A program made the position numbers and the translations under genes. Positions 21,246 to 32,000 of a stretch of 64,000 nt of DNA are shown here, in pieces. The stretch is taken from NCBI RefSeq assembly GCF_009720675.1, contig NZ_WNJO01000009.1:1-64000 (forward strand). The letters are read 5' to 3'. How positions within the stretch are numbered: position 1 is the first letter of the stretch; every line of letters begins with the position of its first letter. The notes below the pieces were generated by a model. The model saw only the letters and a list, made by a program, of their open reading frames with translations, was not told the DNA's origin and ran no database searches. The stretch comes from Secundilactobacillus folii. Lineage in GTDB: Bacteria > Bacillota > Bacilli > Lactobacillales > Lactobacillaceae.

Positions 21246-22166
21246 ATGGCCACAACAGATTCGAAAACAATGCTCATCTACCTCGATAAGCTGATTGAAT
21301 ACAGTAACTTTACCAAGGCTGCTAATGCCTTATATATTTCTCAACCTTACCTGACGCAATTAATCCAAAAAGTTGAGGGCAGACTTGGGGTAACGATTAT
21401 TAATCGGCACTCGGGTAGCTTTCAACTGACTGAAGCAGGACAGATCTACTATGACTACCTGGAGAAGTTAGAGGAAAATGAATTGGAACTGTCTCAAAAT
21501 TTGAGCCGGTTCACTACCTCCGCAGAAGCGCAAACTATTAAAATCGGCGTTTTAAGTACCCTAGGAACCTCTTTGTTGCCACAATTTTTACCGTCATTTT
21601 TCGCTAAGCATCCCGAAACATCCGTACTGATAGATGAAACTGAACCGCACAAAAACGAGAAAAATGTAATCGAAGGCAAAACCGATTTTTATGTCGGCCA
21701 GAATCCAGAAAACGTGTCACCAAATCTGATAACTGAGACCGGATCAACTTGGCAGTACTGTGCCATCATTCCTAAGACTTCAAGCTTGTTTGTGCCCAAT
21801 ACTAAGCTGCTTAAATCAGGATCAATTTCGATGAAACGACTGTTACAGGAAAAACTGGTACTGACTGCAAACGGATCAGCCATCCGTCGACAAGTAAATT
21901 ACCTATTCAAAAAATTCTTGATCACACCGAACATCGTGGTGGAAAGTACTAATATCTTTACAACTGCCCATCTCAGTATGCGCGGAGCGGGCGTTGCAAT
22001 CGTGCCACAGAAAATTTTAAACGCCAGCACTGACTACAACATATACCCCATTTCCAAAGATCTTATCGACATTCAGTTCTTTATTGCCTTTTCAGAAAAT
22101 AAGATCCTTACCCGGGCGGATAAGGATCTGTTAAGTACTTTTAAGCGGACTATGAAGACGTTTTGA
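21246..22166 (+). CDS. hcrR: LysR-family regulator (HcrR-like)
   Basis: A 306-residue regulator. The N-terminal winged helix shows the LysR pattern: LDKLIEYSNFTKAANALYISQPYLTQ near residues 12-37, then QKVEGRLGVTIINR. The rest is a periplasmic-binding-protein-like sensing domain. It is divergent from the FMN reductase operon, as in hcrRABC, where the LysR protein responds to hydroxycinnamic acids. The ligand here is inferred. The start ATG at 21246 is preceded by GGAAGGA. Length is normal for the family. Confidence 0.8.
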   Translation: MATTDSKTMLIYLDKLIEYSNFTKAANALYISQPYLTQLIQKVEGRLGVTIINRHSGSFQLTEAGQIYYDYLEKLEENELELSQNLSRFTTSAEAQTIKIGVLSTLGTSLLPQFLPSFFAKHPETSVLIDETEPHKNEKNVIEGKTDFYVGQNPENVSPNLITETGSTWQYCAIIPKTSSLFVPNTKLLKSGSISMKRLLQEKLVLTANGSAIRRQVNYLFKKFLITPNIVVESTNIFTTAHLSMRGAGVAIVPQKILNASTDYNIYPISKDLIDIQFFIAFSENKILTRADKDLLSTFKRTMKTF

Positions 22167-22385
22167 AGTTTCTTCACCTTTAAAAACAAGTTCTTGAAGT
22201 GACTAAGCCCACTAATGCCTTTGGCGAATGGTCTTAGCAGGTAATATGACGTATTAGCCGATTACATGTTAGTTAGATAATAAAGACTTGGAATTGTACA
22301 AAAAGGGATAGAATTGATAATAAATCTATTGTAAAATAAGTTTGATAAACAATTTTAGGGTGTTAATCCGTGGGAGGAAAAAACT

Positions 22386-22799
22386 TTGAAAAAATGGTTG
22401 GTACTTGTTGTCAGTCTATTTATTGGGATTTCAACGGGGCTTTTTCTAGGTGGGACTAAGGCTGATGCGATTAGTAGTTATACAACCCCAGTAGCTATGA
22501 GGGGTACATGGTATGGCTATGATAAAGAGTATGGCTTCTGGTCCAAGATCCACGTTACAAAACATTCATTTAAGTATTATGGTTCGCCTATACTGAAGGG
22601 GCGTCATTTGTGCGTGGTACGAGGTCATTATCATGGTCATACTTTAGTTGCTTTTCAATATCGTGGTCATGCTGCAGCTACCGACAGCTATTACTTCGGT
22701 AAGGCCATAGTTAACGGGCACAAACGGACGGCATTAATTATGGACAGGTCTACGGCTATGTTTCACCATCGAGTCAAGAATTATCGCGTAGTGAAATAG
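22386..22799 (+). CDS. Small secreted protein, PxxxRGxWY family
   Basis: A 137-residue protein. The signal peptide KKWLVLVVSLFIGISTGLF is followed by a cleavage region near ADA (residue 29), then TPVAMRGTWYGY and a basic mature part with many His and Tyr. The start is TTG at 22386, 9 bases after GGAGG; no ATG fits. It is immediately followed by a terminator and a second family member, so the two sit in tandem but are separately ended. Function unknown. Confidence 0.8.
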   Translation: MKKWLVLVVSLFIGISTGLFLGGTKADAISSYTTPVAMRGTWYGYDKEYGFWSKIHVTKHSFKYYGSPILKGRHLCVVRGHYHGHTLVAFQYRGHAAATDSYYFGKAIVNGHKRTALIMDRSTAMFHHRVKNYRVVK

Positions 22800-22845
22800 C
22801 CGAAATGATATTCTTAATTAACATTTTATGAACCCTGATTCAAAA

Positions 22846-22887
22846 TAAAATACCTGAGAAGATCAAACGATTTTCTTAGGTATTTTA
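22846..22887 (+). terminator. Rho-independent terminator
   Basis: AAAATACCTGAGAA and TTTTCTTAGGTATTTT form a near-perfect hairpin between two tandem secreted-protein genes. Transcription of the second gene (22910) either reads through or starts inside this region. Confidence 0.75.
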
Positions 22888-22909
22888 TGGCATATATAAG
22901 GAGAGAACC

Positions 22910-23308
22910 ATGCCTATTAAACTTAAACATTCCACTGTTTTATTAATTCCAACTATCATATTATTTGCATTGCTCCTTATCCCATCAACTGCAAAGGCAT
23001 ACAGCGCATATAGAACCATCCCTACATCACTTAGGGGTTATTACATCTCGAAATCAGCAAGACGAGGTGTTGTAATGTCCAGTCATAAATTAATTATCGC
23101 AATTCCAAGGGCTGATAGTACAGCATTCACCGTAGACAGAGTTTATAGAAGTGGACATCATTACAGCATTCATTCACATGTCTATTTTCCAAATAGGATC
23201 AACCGAAAATGGCAAATCAGTCACTATGCCAGAAATAAAATTAGATTTGGAAATAAGCACTACACTAAAGTTAGAAAGTTAACTTATTACTACTTTATCA
23301 ACCATTAG
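22910..23308 (+). CDS. Small secreted protein, PxxxRGxWY family (diverged)
   Basis: A 132-residue protein with a hydrophobic signal segment (STVLLIPTIILFALLLIPS, cleavage near AKA at residue 29) and the motif IPTSLRGYYISK, where the usual Trp is Tyr. The mature part is very basic. The start ATG follows AGGAGAG by 6 bases. It lies in tandem with the paralogue at 22386. More AT-rich than its neighbour. Function unknown. Confidence 0.75.
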   Translation: MPIKLKHSTVLLIPTIILFALLLIPSTAKAYSAYRTIPTSLRGYYISKSARRGVVMSSHKLIIAIPRADSTAFTVDRVYRSGHHYSIHSHVYFPNRINRKWQISHYARNKIRFGNKHYTKVRKLTYYYFINH

Positions 23309-23362
23309 TCGGTGTTACAGTAACTGCAAGCTATAACTGCATTTGCACAAAATCAGTTTTGC

Positions 23363-24271
23363 TTAAATCCTGACCCCATTTATAAACGCTTCTTGTAAGT
23401 CGGTGAATTGCTTACCAGGTAACCAGACTAATCCATACTGAAACTGCTGATCATCCGTTAGACCTAAGCCCGATAAATCATGTTCAATCAGCGCATCCGT
23501 TTCAAGACCAGTTTGATATAGACGATTATTAATCTGGGAATCACGGATAATTGACACTGCCTGAAACTTTCGCATTGATTCATAGATCACTCGAAACGAG
23601 GTAGACTGAACAATGACATTTAACGCCCCATACTTGGCACTGATGTGATCAGCAAAGTCTTCGATGTAGTCATCGGTAAATAATGCAAAATCCTGTTCAC
23701 AGATGAGTTCTACTGGAATTGGATCAGGGTGCTTAGCCAGATAATGGTTAGGCGTCATGTAGAGTTTGAATGTTCCCTTGCCAATTTGCTTGAACTGCAC
23801 GTTTCTCAACCACTGAAAATTACTGCGGTTAATGGCAATCAGCCCAACGTCAAATTCCCCATTCTCAACGTTTTTAACGATCTGTCGATTATTCGCTTCA
23901 CGTAACGAGGCTTTAAAGGTGGGATGCTGATCTTGAAATTCGAGTAGCCAGTCTAATAGCGACCCTGGCACCTCATTCATCACGCCCATCTGCAAAGGTG
24001 GCGTAACCTCATGTTTCTGTTGCTCAGCAACCTGACGGATGAGACCAAGTTGATTTTCGATTTCTTTTGCATGCAAAACCATCTGTTCGCCCGCCTGTGT
24101 AATCGTTGTCCCATGGCGCGTACGATTAAATAGTTTTACGTCCAACTCGTTCTCCAAGCTATCCAACGACTGGCTGAGCCCTGCTTGACTAATGTTTAAG
24201 TTTTTAGCAGCCTGTGAAATCGTGTTTGTCTTGGATAATTCCACTAAGTATAGCATCTGATCAAGATTCAT
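23363..24271 (-). CDS. LysR-family transcriptional regulator
   Basis: A 302-residue regulator with the usual N-terminal winged helix: LDQMLYLVELSKTNTISQAAKNLNIS, then QAGLSQSLDSLENELDVKLFNR (residues 2-50), and a C-terminal effector domain. It lies just downstream of the old-yellow-enzyme gene in the same orientation, with a terminator between them, so it is probably transcribed separately and may control that gene. The start at 24271 leaves 7 bases after GGAGG; the ATG just before leaves only 4. Effector unknown. Confidence 0.85.
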   Translation of the reverse strand: MNLDQMLYLVELSKTNTISQAAKNLNISQAGLSQSLDSLENELDVKLFNRTRHGTTITQAGEQMVLHAKEIENQLGLIRQVAEQQKHEVTPPLQMGVMNEVPGSLLDWLLEFQDQHPTFKASLREANNRQIVKNVENGEFDVGLIAINRSNFQWLRNVQFKQIGKGTFKLYMTPNHYLAKHPDPIPVELICEQDFALFTDDYIEDFADHISAKYGALNVIVQSTSFRVIYESMRKFQAVSIIRDSQINNRLYQTGLETDALIEHDLSGLGLTDDQQFQYGLVWLPGKQFTDLQEAFINGVRI

Positions 24272-24314
24272 CATCCCACCTCCTGCACTTTATTGAATAA
24301 TCTCATTATATACG

Positions 24315-24351
24315 AAAAGCCACGCGACCATCAGTAGTCTCGTGGCTTTTT
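24315..24351 (-). terminator. Rho-independent terminator
   Basis: AAAAGCCACG pairs with CGTGGCTTTT. Read on the minus strand it ends the old-yellow-enzyme gene right after its stop codon. Confidence 0.85.
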
Positions 24352-24352
24352 G

Positions 24353-25579
24353 CTATTTAAAAGCTGCTAAATTATACGCCGCAGTTGTCCCGTTCTTCAA
24401 AACGGACTTATCAAGTGAACCCTCTTCATGCAGGTAATAGATTGATTCACGTCCTGGTAGATGCGGTTCCATCTTAGGATCTGAGAAGAGATTAATTAGT
24501 CCAGGAGTCAAACAAGATTTCTTAACCTGCTCAGGAGAAATTTCGTGAATGATCTCATCTCCACGCCCTTCACGAATCTTCAGACCAAACTGCGGATCAA
24601 TCAGCGTGGCACGTCCAACGGCAACGAGATCCGTGTATTTTAAAGCATCCTTCGCATCGTCTTCACTCATCACGTTACCCACGATCATCAGCTTAGTTTT
24701 TGCAGGCAGTACAGCATCGAACAACTCGGCATAAGTCTTATCGCTACCATCAGGCTTGGCATTGTACTGTGGTAATGACAGGTGAATATAATCAAAGTCA
24801 AAGGTCTCAGCAATCTTCTTGATCAACTGGCACGATTCGCGGTAGTCATAGCCAATGTTATCGCCATGAACCTCTTCGGGACTGAGTCGATAGCCGACAA
24901 TAAAGTCTTTAGGGGCATACTTACGAACAACGCGGAAGACTTCACGGCAAACTTCGATGATAAAGTGCATCCGGCTGTCTAATGTCTGACCGCCCCATTC
25001 GTCATCACGACGATTCGACCAGGCAGAGAAGAATTGCTGCAGGAGATAATGATTCGCACCATGAATCTCAACACCATCAAATCCGCAGTCGATGGCACGC
25101 TTAGTAGCATCGCCAAAGTCACGAATGATCTCATGAATCTGAGCATCAGTCAGTTCTTCAACATCGTAGTCGAGAAAGCCAAAATCAAAGGATGATGGTG
25201 CGTAGACTTTTTCGCCCAGTTTAGCACGATAGTTAGCTTCACGGCCGGAATGTTCCAATTGTAAGATGGCCTTATTACCATCCTTCTTCAAAGCCTGAGC
25301 AATTTTAGCAAATCCAGGTTTCTGGTCGTCCTTATACAGACCCAGTTGAAGCCGATCATTTGCCCATGAACGTGAAGGCCCTCCGGCGTGACTAACATAA
25401 GTATACTCAACAATCACCATCCCAGCGGATTGTGAACGCGCTGCGTAGTATTTAATTGTGTCATCTGTCACATAGCCATCATCCACGCCACTGTTAGTGA
25501 GCATCGGTGATTGCACTAAACGACAATTAATAGTGGCACCATGTCGGAACTTAATGGTATCAGTTAGCTGTTTTTTCAT
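24353..25579 (-). CDS. NADH-dependent flavin oxidoreductase (old yellow enzyme family)
   Basis: A 408-residue TIM-barrel FMN enzyme that reduces activated double bonds or 2-enoates. Features: QSPMLTNSGVDDGYVTD near the N-terminus, QLEHSGREA near 105, the conserved VEIHGANHYLLQQFFSAWSNRRDDEWGG near 170-200 with the His-x-x-His/Asn-type substrate pair (HGAN), then VAVGRATLIDPQF near 320. It lacks the long C-terminal iron-sulfur part of 2,4-dienoyl-CoA reductases, so it is the short YqiG-like form. The start at 25579 follows AGGAGG. A LysR gene follows. The substrate is not known; a second reductase for plant-derived enoates next to the hcr-like operon is an inference. Confidence 0.85.
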   Translation of the reverse strand: MKKQLTDTIKFRHGATINCRLVQSPMLTNSGVDDGYVTDDTIKYYAARSQSAGMVIVEYTYVSHAGGPSRSWANDRLQLGLYKDDQKPGFAKIAQALKKDGNKAILQLEHSGREANYRAKLGEKVYAPSSFDFGFLDYDVEELTDAQIHEIIRDFGDATKRAIDCGFDGVEIHGANHYLLQQFFSAWSNRRDDEWGGQTLDSRMHFIIEVCREVFRVVRKYAPKDFIVGYRLSPEEVHGDNIGYDYRESCQLIKKIAETFDFDYIHLSLPQYNAKPDGSDKTYAELFDAVLPAKTKLMIVGNVMSEDDAKDALKYTDLVAVGRATLIDPQFGLKIREGRGDEIIHEISPEQVKKSCLTPGLINLFSDPKMEPHLPGRESIYYLHEEGSLDKSVLKNGTTAAYNLAAFK

Positions 25580-25956
25580 AGTTGATTTCCTCCTTTTGAT
25601 TATATGTTTAGTATATTGAAGGAATTGTGAATTGTATAACAAGTATGTGTTTGTTGGTTATAAGGTGGGGTTATGTTAGTGGCTTTGATGAGTTAGAAAT
25701 CAAGTGAAACATTAATTAAAAGTGTCAAATTGGTCGTGCTGACTCATGGTGTCGCTAGACTTAATTTTGGCAGATGATAATTTGTTTCAACTGCGCCCAT
25801 GAGTACCGATACATGGTCTGCCTATTCAATTTGACTGAATAAGTGTAAACAATCATTCTGTCACCATTAAGTTCAACGCATCAATTTTAAATGCTTTAAT
25901 TAATCACCTACAAACTGTATTTTCCAACATACGCCACCGTACTAACCTTTAAACCC
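25580..25956. other. Intergenic, no gene seen
   Basis: It separates two minus-strand genes. It must hold the promoter of the flavin oxidoreductase. Mostly AT-rich, with no open frame worth listing. Confidence 0.4.
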
Positions 25957-25997
25957 AAAAAACGGGTATCCCCATTCACTCAGGGATACTCGTTTTT
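25957..25997 (-). terminator. Terminator of the adhesin gene
   Basis: AAAACGGGTATCCC pairs with GGGATACTCGTTTTT around a 10-base loop. Both sides have A/T runs. It lies about 75 bases after the stop codon of the adhesin gene on the minus strand. Confidence 0.85.
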
Positions 25998-26069
25998 GAA
26001 TATCACGCTTCCATTAAAAGCGCTTCTGACTCAGTGCGTATCACCGCACTGTTTAACTTCTACAAACTA

Positions 26070-29000
26070 TTAATCGTCATGGCGTTTGCGCCGAGTGCCT
26101 GCCAGACCAAACATTGACAGAACCCCAACTAACAGGCCAAGGACGGTACTGCTGTTGTGCGTAGCCTCGGAAGTCTGCGGTAACTGACTCTGGTTGGCCT
26201 TGTTAGCAGCCGCTCCAAGCGTTGCGGAGTGATTACCAGCTTGGCTGCCCTCAGCAGTTTCACCAGTGGTTTGAGAACCGCTTGCGTTGCCAAATGCACT
26301 TGAGGTGCCAGTAGAATTTGCGCCAGCACCAATTGCTGTGCCGGCACCAAAGCCACTTTGAGTGGTATCGCGCTTCGTCTTCCGACTGGCGTTCTTGGCA
26401 TTGCTTGAACCATTCTCAATCTTAGCAGCATTGCGCCCAGAATGAGAATTGGTCTTAACTTTCGAACCAGAACCTCGGCCAGTCTTAGAAGTCTTGTTCT
26501 GGTTAGTCGCATTATTTGACCCAGAACCATTACCATTTTGGGTAGTACTGTTGCCAGAATTACCACTCGGCTGGTTGCCAGTACTGTTGCCTGAACCATT
26601 AGTTGTACCACCCGTCGAATTATCCGTGGTCGATGGGCCATAGTAATCGCTGGCGGTCACTGATACAGCATCTGGAAGCTGAATAAACGTCTTAGAACCG
26701 TCTGGATCAACTGTTTCCGTCGTTGCAGGACTAGTGGTTGGGTTAGTTGAACCCGTTGCCTTGGCTGGTTGATGAGTCAAAGTAACGCCATTTGGCTCGT
26801 TGTTAGTCACCGTAGTCTTGCCAGTTGTAACTGACTGCCCCTTCGGCACTGTCACAGTCGTTAATGCGCTTTGACCACTTGGCGTCTCAGTCACAGCAAC
26901 GGTTGGGTTATCCGAATCGGCATCGTTTGGCGTAATGTCAACGTGGGTCACATCACCATCAGGCCAAGTCTTATCAATCGTGACGATCTGACCCTTGTCA
27001 TTCGTCCCGGTCTTAGTCGTACCGCCATCAGGATCCGTAGTCGTGCTGCCCGCATAAACGTAGGTGACCTGAACGGGTGTCAAAGTGACATCACCCTTGG
27101 CGTTCGTCAAATCAGCATTAATGTCACTCGCAGCAACTGCATTGACAGACGATGGGGTGACAGCGTAGTCCGTTTCAGGCGTTGGCCTATAAGCGCTCAA
27201 AGCGTCTGGACCAGCAAGTGTCCAATCAGTAAAGCCAAGTAATTGACCGGTTTGGATGTCAAATACAGCGTTTCTGGTATAGGTATTACTCTGGTTGACC
27301 AGCGACTGTGTCTGCCCATTCTGACTACCGCCATCAAATACGGCGCTGATGTCACGAGTGACGGTCTTGGTTAAATCACTATTAGTAATCGTTGTATCTG
27401 AAGAAGGACTGTTTGGATTCTTAGGATCAATCGGACTACCCTTGGTGATTGGCGTTGTTACAGGCGTGATCTGATCTTTCGTGTAATTAATGGTCAAGTC
27501 ATCGTTGCCAGCCTTAAAGTTTTGGACAGCCTCATTGTTCAATTTAACGGCAGGAGCATCTTCTGCTGCTGAGTAACCTAAAACTTTTGGCGATGTTACT
27601 GCTGTGAAACCATCATCGTTCGAATCATTATCGGTATTTGTGCCCAGTGTCCAGTCAGTGTACCTTTCAACTTCACCGGTCTTCGCATCAACGATAGCAT
27701 TCCGGGTATACTTTCCTGTTTGTTGAACCGTTGCTGGTTCGGGATCAGCACCCGTGTAGGTGATTGTCCGCGTCAAAGTCTTGTTCAAATCGCTTTCACT
27801 GACGCCACTTGGATACTTCGGTCCGGTTGGATCATCGGCGTTGATTGGATCACCAGAATTCTTTGGATCATTTGAGGAAACGGTAACCGTATCATCCTTC
27901 GTGTAGGTGACTGTCACATCATCGCTCTTAGCGACGAAATTAGTAATGTCATCCTGCGTTGGTGTCAGTGCTTGGACATCCTTGTCAGCGGTGTAGCCCA
28001 GAATCTTCTTTGAATTTACTGCATCGAGGCTGCCACCAGTCAACGTCCAATCACTGAGGCCTTCCAATTCACCAGTCTTGGCGTCAAAGATTGCACTGCG
28101 CGTATAAGTTTCAGCCTGATTGACAGTCTTAGGTAACTGATCAGCACTCAAACTATTGTCAGCACTGGTATAGGTGATCGTCCGACTCACAGTTCGGTTC
28201 AGATCACTTTCGGTGACTGCGGTCTGGGCTTTAGTCCCAGTCGGATTCTTCGGATCAACTGGACTACCCTGATTAATCGGTGTCGTGACCGTTACTGTGG
28301 CATCCTTCGTGTAGGTGACTGTCACATCATCACTCTTAGCGACGAAATTAGTAATGTCATCTTGCGTTGGTGTCAGTGCTTGGACATCCTTGTCGGCGGT
28401 GTAGCCCAGAACCTTTGGTGAGCTAACTGCATCTAAGTTGCCACCAGTCAACGTCCAATCGCTGAAGCCTTCCAGTTCACCAGTCTTGGCGTCAAAGATT
28501 GCACTGCGGGTATAGGTTGCTGTCTGATTTACAGGCTTAGGTAACTGATCCGCACTCAAACTATTGTCAGCACTGGCATAGGTGATTGCCCGACTCACAG
28601 TTTGGTTCAAATCACTATCTGTGACCGCTTTATTGGCTTTAGCACCATCAGGATTCTTCGGGTCAACTGGACTGCCTTGGTTAATCGGTGTCGTGATTGT
28701 TACCGTGGCATCCTTCGTGTAGGTGACTGTCACATCATCACTTTTAGCGACGAAATTAGTAATGTCATCTTGCGTTGGTGTCAGTGCTTGGACATCCTTG
28801 TTAGCGGTGTAGCCCACAACCTTGGGTGAGCTGACTGCATCTAAGCTGCCACCAGTCAACGTCCAATCACTGAAGCCTTCTAATTCTCCAGTCTTGGTGT
28901 CAAAGGTCGCACTGCGGGTATATGTTTCTGTTTGCGTTACAGACTTTTGTTCAGGCTCAACACCTTTATAGGTGATTGTCCGGCTCAAAGTTCGGTTCAA

Positions 29001-32000
29001 ATCACCATCTGTAACCGTGGTCTGGACTTTAGTCCCAGTTGGGTCCTTCGGATCAACTGGACTACCCTGGTTAATCGGTGTCGTGACCGTTATCGTAGCA
29101 TCCTTCGTGTAGGTGACTGTCACATCATCGCTCTTAGCGACAAAATTAGTAATGTCATCCTGTGTTGGCGTCAGTGCTTCGACATCCGGAGCAGCGGTGT
29201 AGCCCAGAATCTTCTTCGAGCTGACTGCATCGAAACTGCCGTTAGTCAGCTTCCAATCACTGAAGCCTTCCAATTCACCAGTCTTGGCGTCAAAGATTGC
29301 ACTGCGGGTATAGGTTGCTGTCTGATTGACACTCTCTGGTAACTGAGCCGCACTCAAACTATTGTCAGCACTGGTATAGGTGATCGCCCGACTCACAGTT
29401 CGGTTCAAATCACTATCGGTGACCGTTTTATTGGCTTTAGCACCATTAGGGTCCTTTGAATCAACTGGACTGCCTTGGTTAATCGGTGTTGTGACCGTGA
29501 CTGTATCATCCTTTGTGTAGGTGATAGTCACATCTCGATCACCAGTCTTGAAGGCATCAACGTCCTTACTACTCAGAGTAACCGCTGGTGCATCACCACT
29601 AGCTGTGTAGCCAGTTACAGATGGTGATGTTTTCGCTGTGAAACCATCATCGTTCGAATCACTGTCGGTATTTGGAACTAGAGTCCAGTCAGTATAGTTT
29701 TCAAATTCACCAGTTTTGGCATCGAAAATCGCACTGCGAGTATAGGCTCCCGTCTGGGTTACATCTGCTTGTTCAGGCTCAACACCCGTATAGGTGATTG
29801 TCCGACTCAAAGTTCGGTTAAGATCACTATCGGTAACCGCGGTCTGAGCTTTAGTTCCAGTTGGATCCTTCGGGTCAATTGGACTACCAGCAGTAATCGG
29901 TGTCGTGATCGTAACTGTATCATCCTTCGTGTAGGTGATAGTCACATTTTGATCGCCCGTCTTGAAGGCATCAACGTCGTCACTACTCAGAGTTACCGCC
30001 GGTGCATCGCCACTAGCCGTGTAGCCAGTAACAGATGGTGATGTTTTCGCTGTGAAACCATCATCGTTCGAATCACCGTCAGTATTTGGAGCCAGTGTCC
30101 AGTCAGTATAGTTTTCAAATTCACCGGTTTTGGCATCGAAAATCGCACTGCGGGTATAAGTTCCCGTCTGGGTTACCGGTGATTGTTCCGGCTCAACACC
30201 GGTATAGGTGATTGTCCGGCTCAAAGTTCGGTTCAAATCACTATCTGTGATCGTTGTATCAGATTTAGCCCCAGTTGGATTCTTCGAATCCACCGGACTG
30301 CCTGCAGTGATCGGTGTCGTGACCGTTACCGTGGGATCCTTCGTGTAGTAGATTTCCACATTTACGCTGTTTTCCGTGAAGGCATTGACCTCGTCACTAC
30401 TCAGCATATTCGCTGGTGCATCGCCGCTGGCCGTGTAGCCTTTAAGTTTTGGTGATTGTACCGCTGTGAAGCCATCATCGGTCGGATCATCGTCGGTATT
30501 CGGAAGCAGAGTCCAATCAGTATAGTTTTCCAATTCACCAGTCTTGGCATCAAAGATTGCATCGCGGACATAAGTTCCCGATTGTAGTACCGGTGGTTGT
30601 GGAGGCACAGCACCAACATAACCGACCGACCGGCTCAAAGTTCGTTCCATATCAGTAGAGAGCATTGATATGTTAGCTTTAGCACCAGTTGGATTCTTTG
30701 GATCAAGCGGGACACCTTTAGCAGTCGGTGTCGTGACCGTTATCGTGGGATCTTTCGTGTAGGTAACCTTCACGTCATCGCTCTTAGCGACAAAATTAGT
30801 AATCTCATCCTGTGTTGGCGCCAGTGCTTCGACATCCCGGTCAGCGGTGTAGAACGGAATCTTCTTTGAATTGACTGCATCCAAACTGCCGTCAGTCAGC
30901 TTCCAATCACTGAAGCCTTCCAATTCACCAGTCTTGGCATCAAAGATTGCACTGCGGGTATAGATTGCTGTCTGATTGACAGTCTCTGGTAACTGATCAG
31001 CACTTAAGCTATTGTCAGCACTGGTATAGGTGATCGTCCGACTTACAGTTCGGTTCAGATCACTATCTGTGACCGCAGTCTGAGCTTTAGCCCCAGTTGG
31101 ATCCTTCGAATCCACCGGACTGCCAGCAGTGATCGGTGTCGTGACCGTTACCGTATCATCCTTTGTGTAGGTAATAGTCACATCTTGATCGCCCGCCTTA
31201 AAGGCATCAACATCGTCACTACTCAGAGTAACCGCTGGTGCATCGCCACTGGCCGTGTAGCCAAGAATAGATGGTGAGGTTACCGCTGTGAAACCATCAT
31301 CGTTCGAATCATCGTCAGTATTTGGAGCCAGAGTCCAATCAGTATAGCTTTCAACCTCGCCAGTTTTCGCATCAACGGTCGCACTGCGATTGTATGTCGC
31401 TGTCTGGTTAATAACCGCAGGTAACTGAGCCGCGGTTAAACTACTATCAGCACTTTTATAAGTGATTGCCCGCGTCAAAACTTTATTCAAGTCATCAGCA
31501 GTCACACCACTCGGATATTTTGGCCCCGTAGGATCACTTGGATCAATTGGGTCAGTCGAATTTTTCGGATCAGTGGGGGTCACTGTGACCGTGGGATCAG
31601 CCGTATAAGTGACAGCCACGTTGCCATTTGTTGCACTTAACGTAAACGATGGCGTATCAACTGTTGAACTATAATACTGGATCGCATCAGGTGTAATTGT
31701 AATTTGATCACCAATATTTGCTGAAATTGCGGTACCGTACGTGCCTTTTTGAGCAGTAGTGGCACCATTTACCGTATAAGTAAATCCAGCACTGCTCGAC
31801 TCAGGTGCACCCGTTTCTGATACCGTGAACGGCTGAACAGCACTGGCATAAGGAACCTTGACAACGCCGCCGTTTTTCGGAACGACCGGTGTGTCATTGG
31901 TTGTGTCAGTGTCGGTATCATTGAACGTTGGTGTGATGTAGCCAGTAACAGTCGGTAACTGGCTAACGTCAATTGGCGAATCGACAGTCCCTGAAATTGA

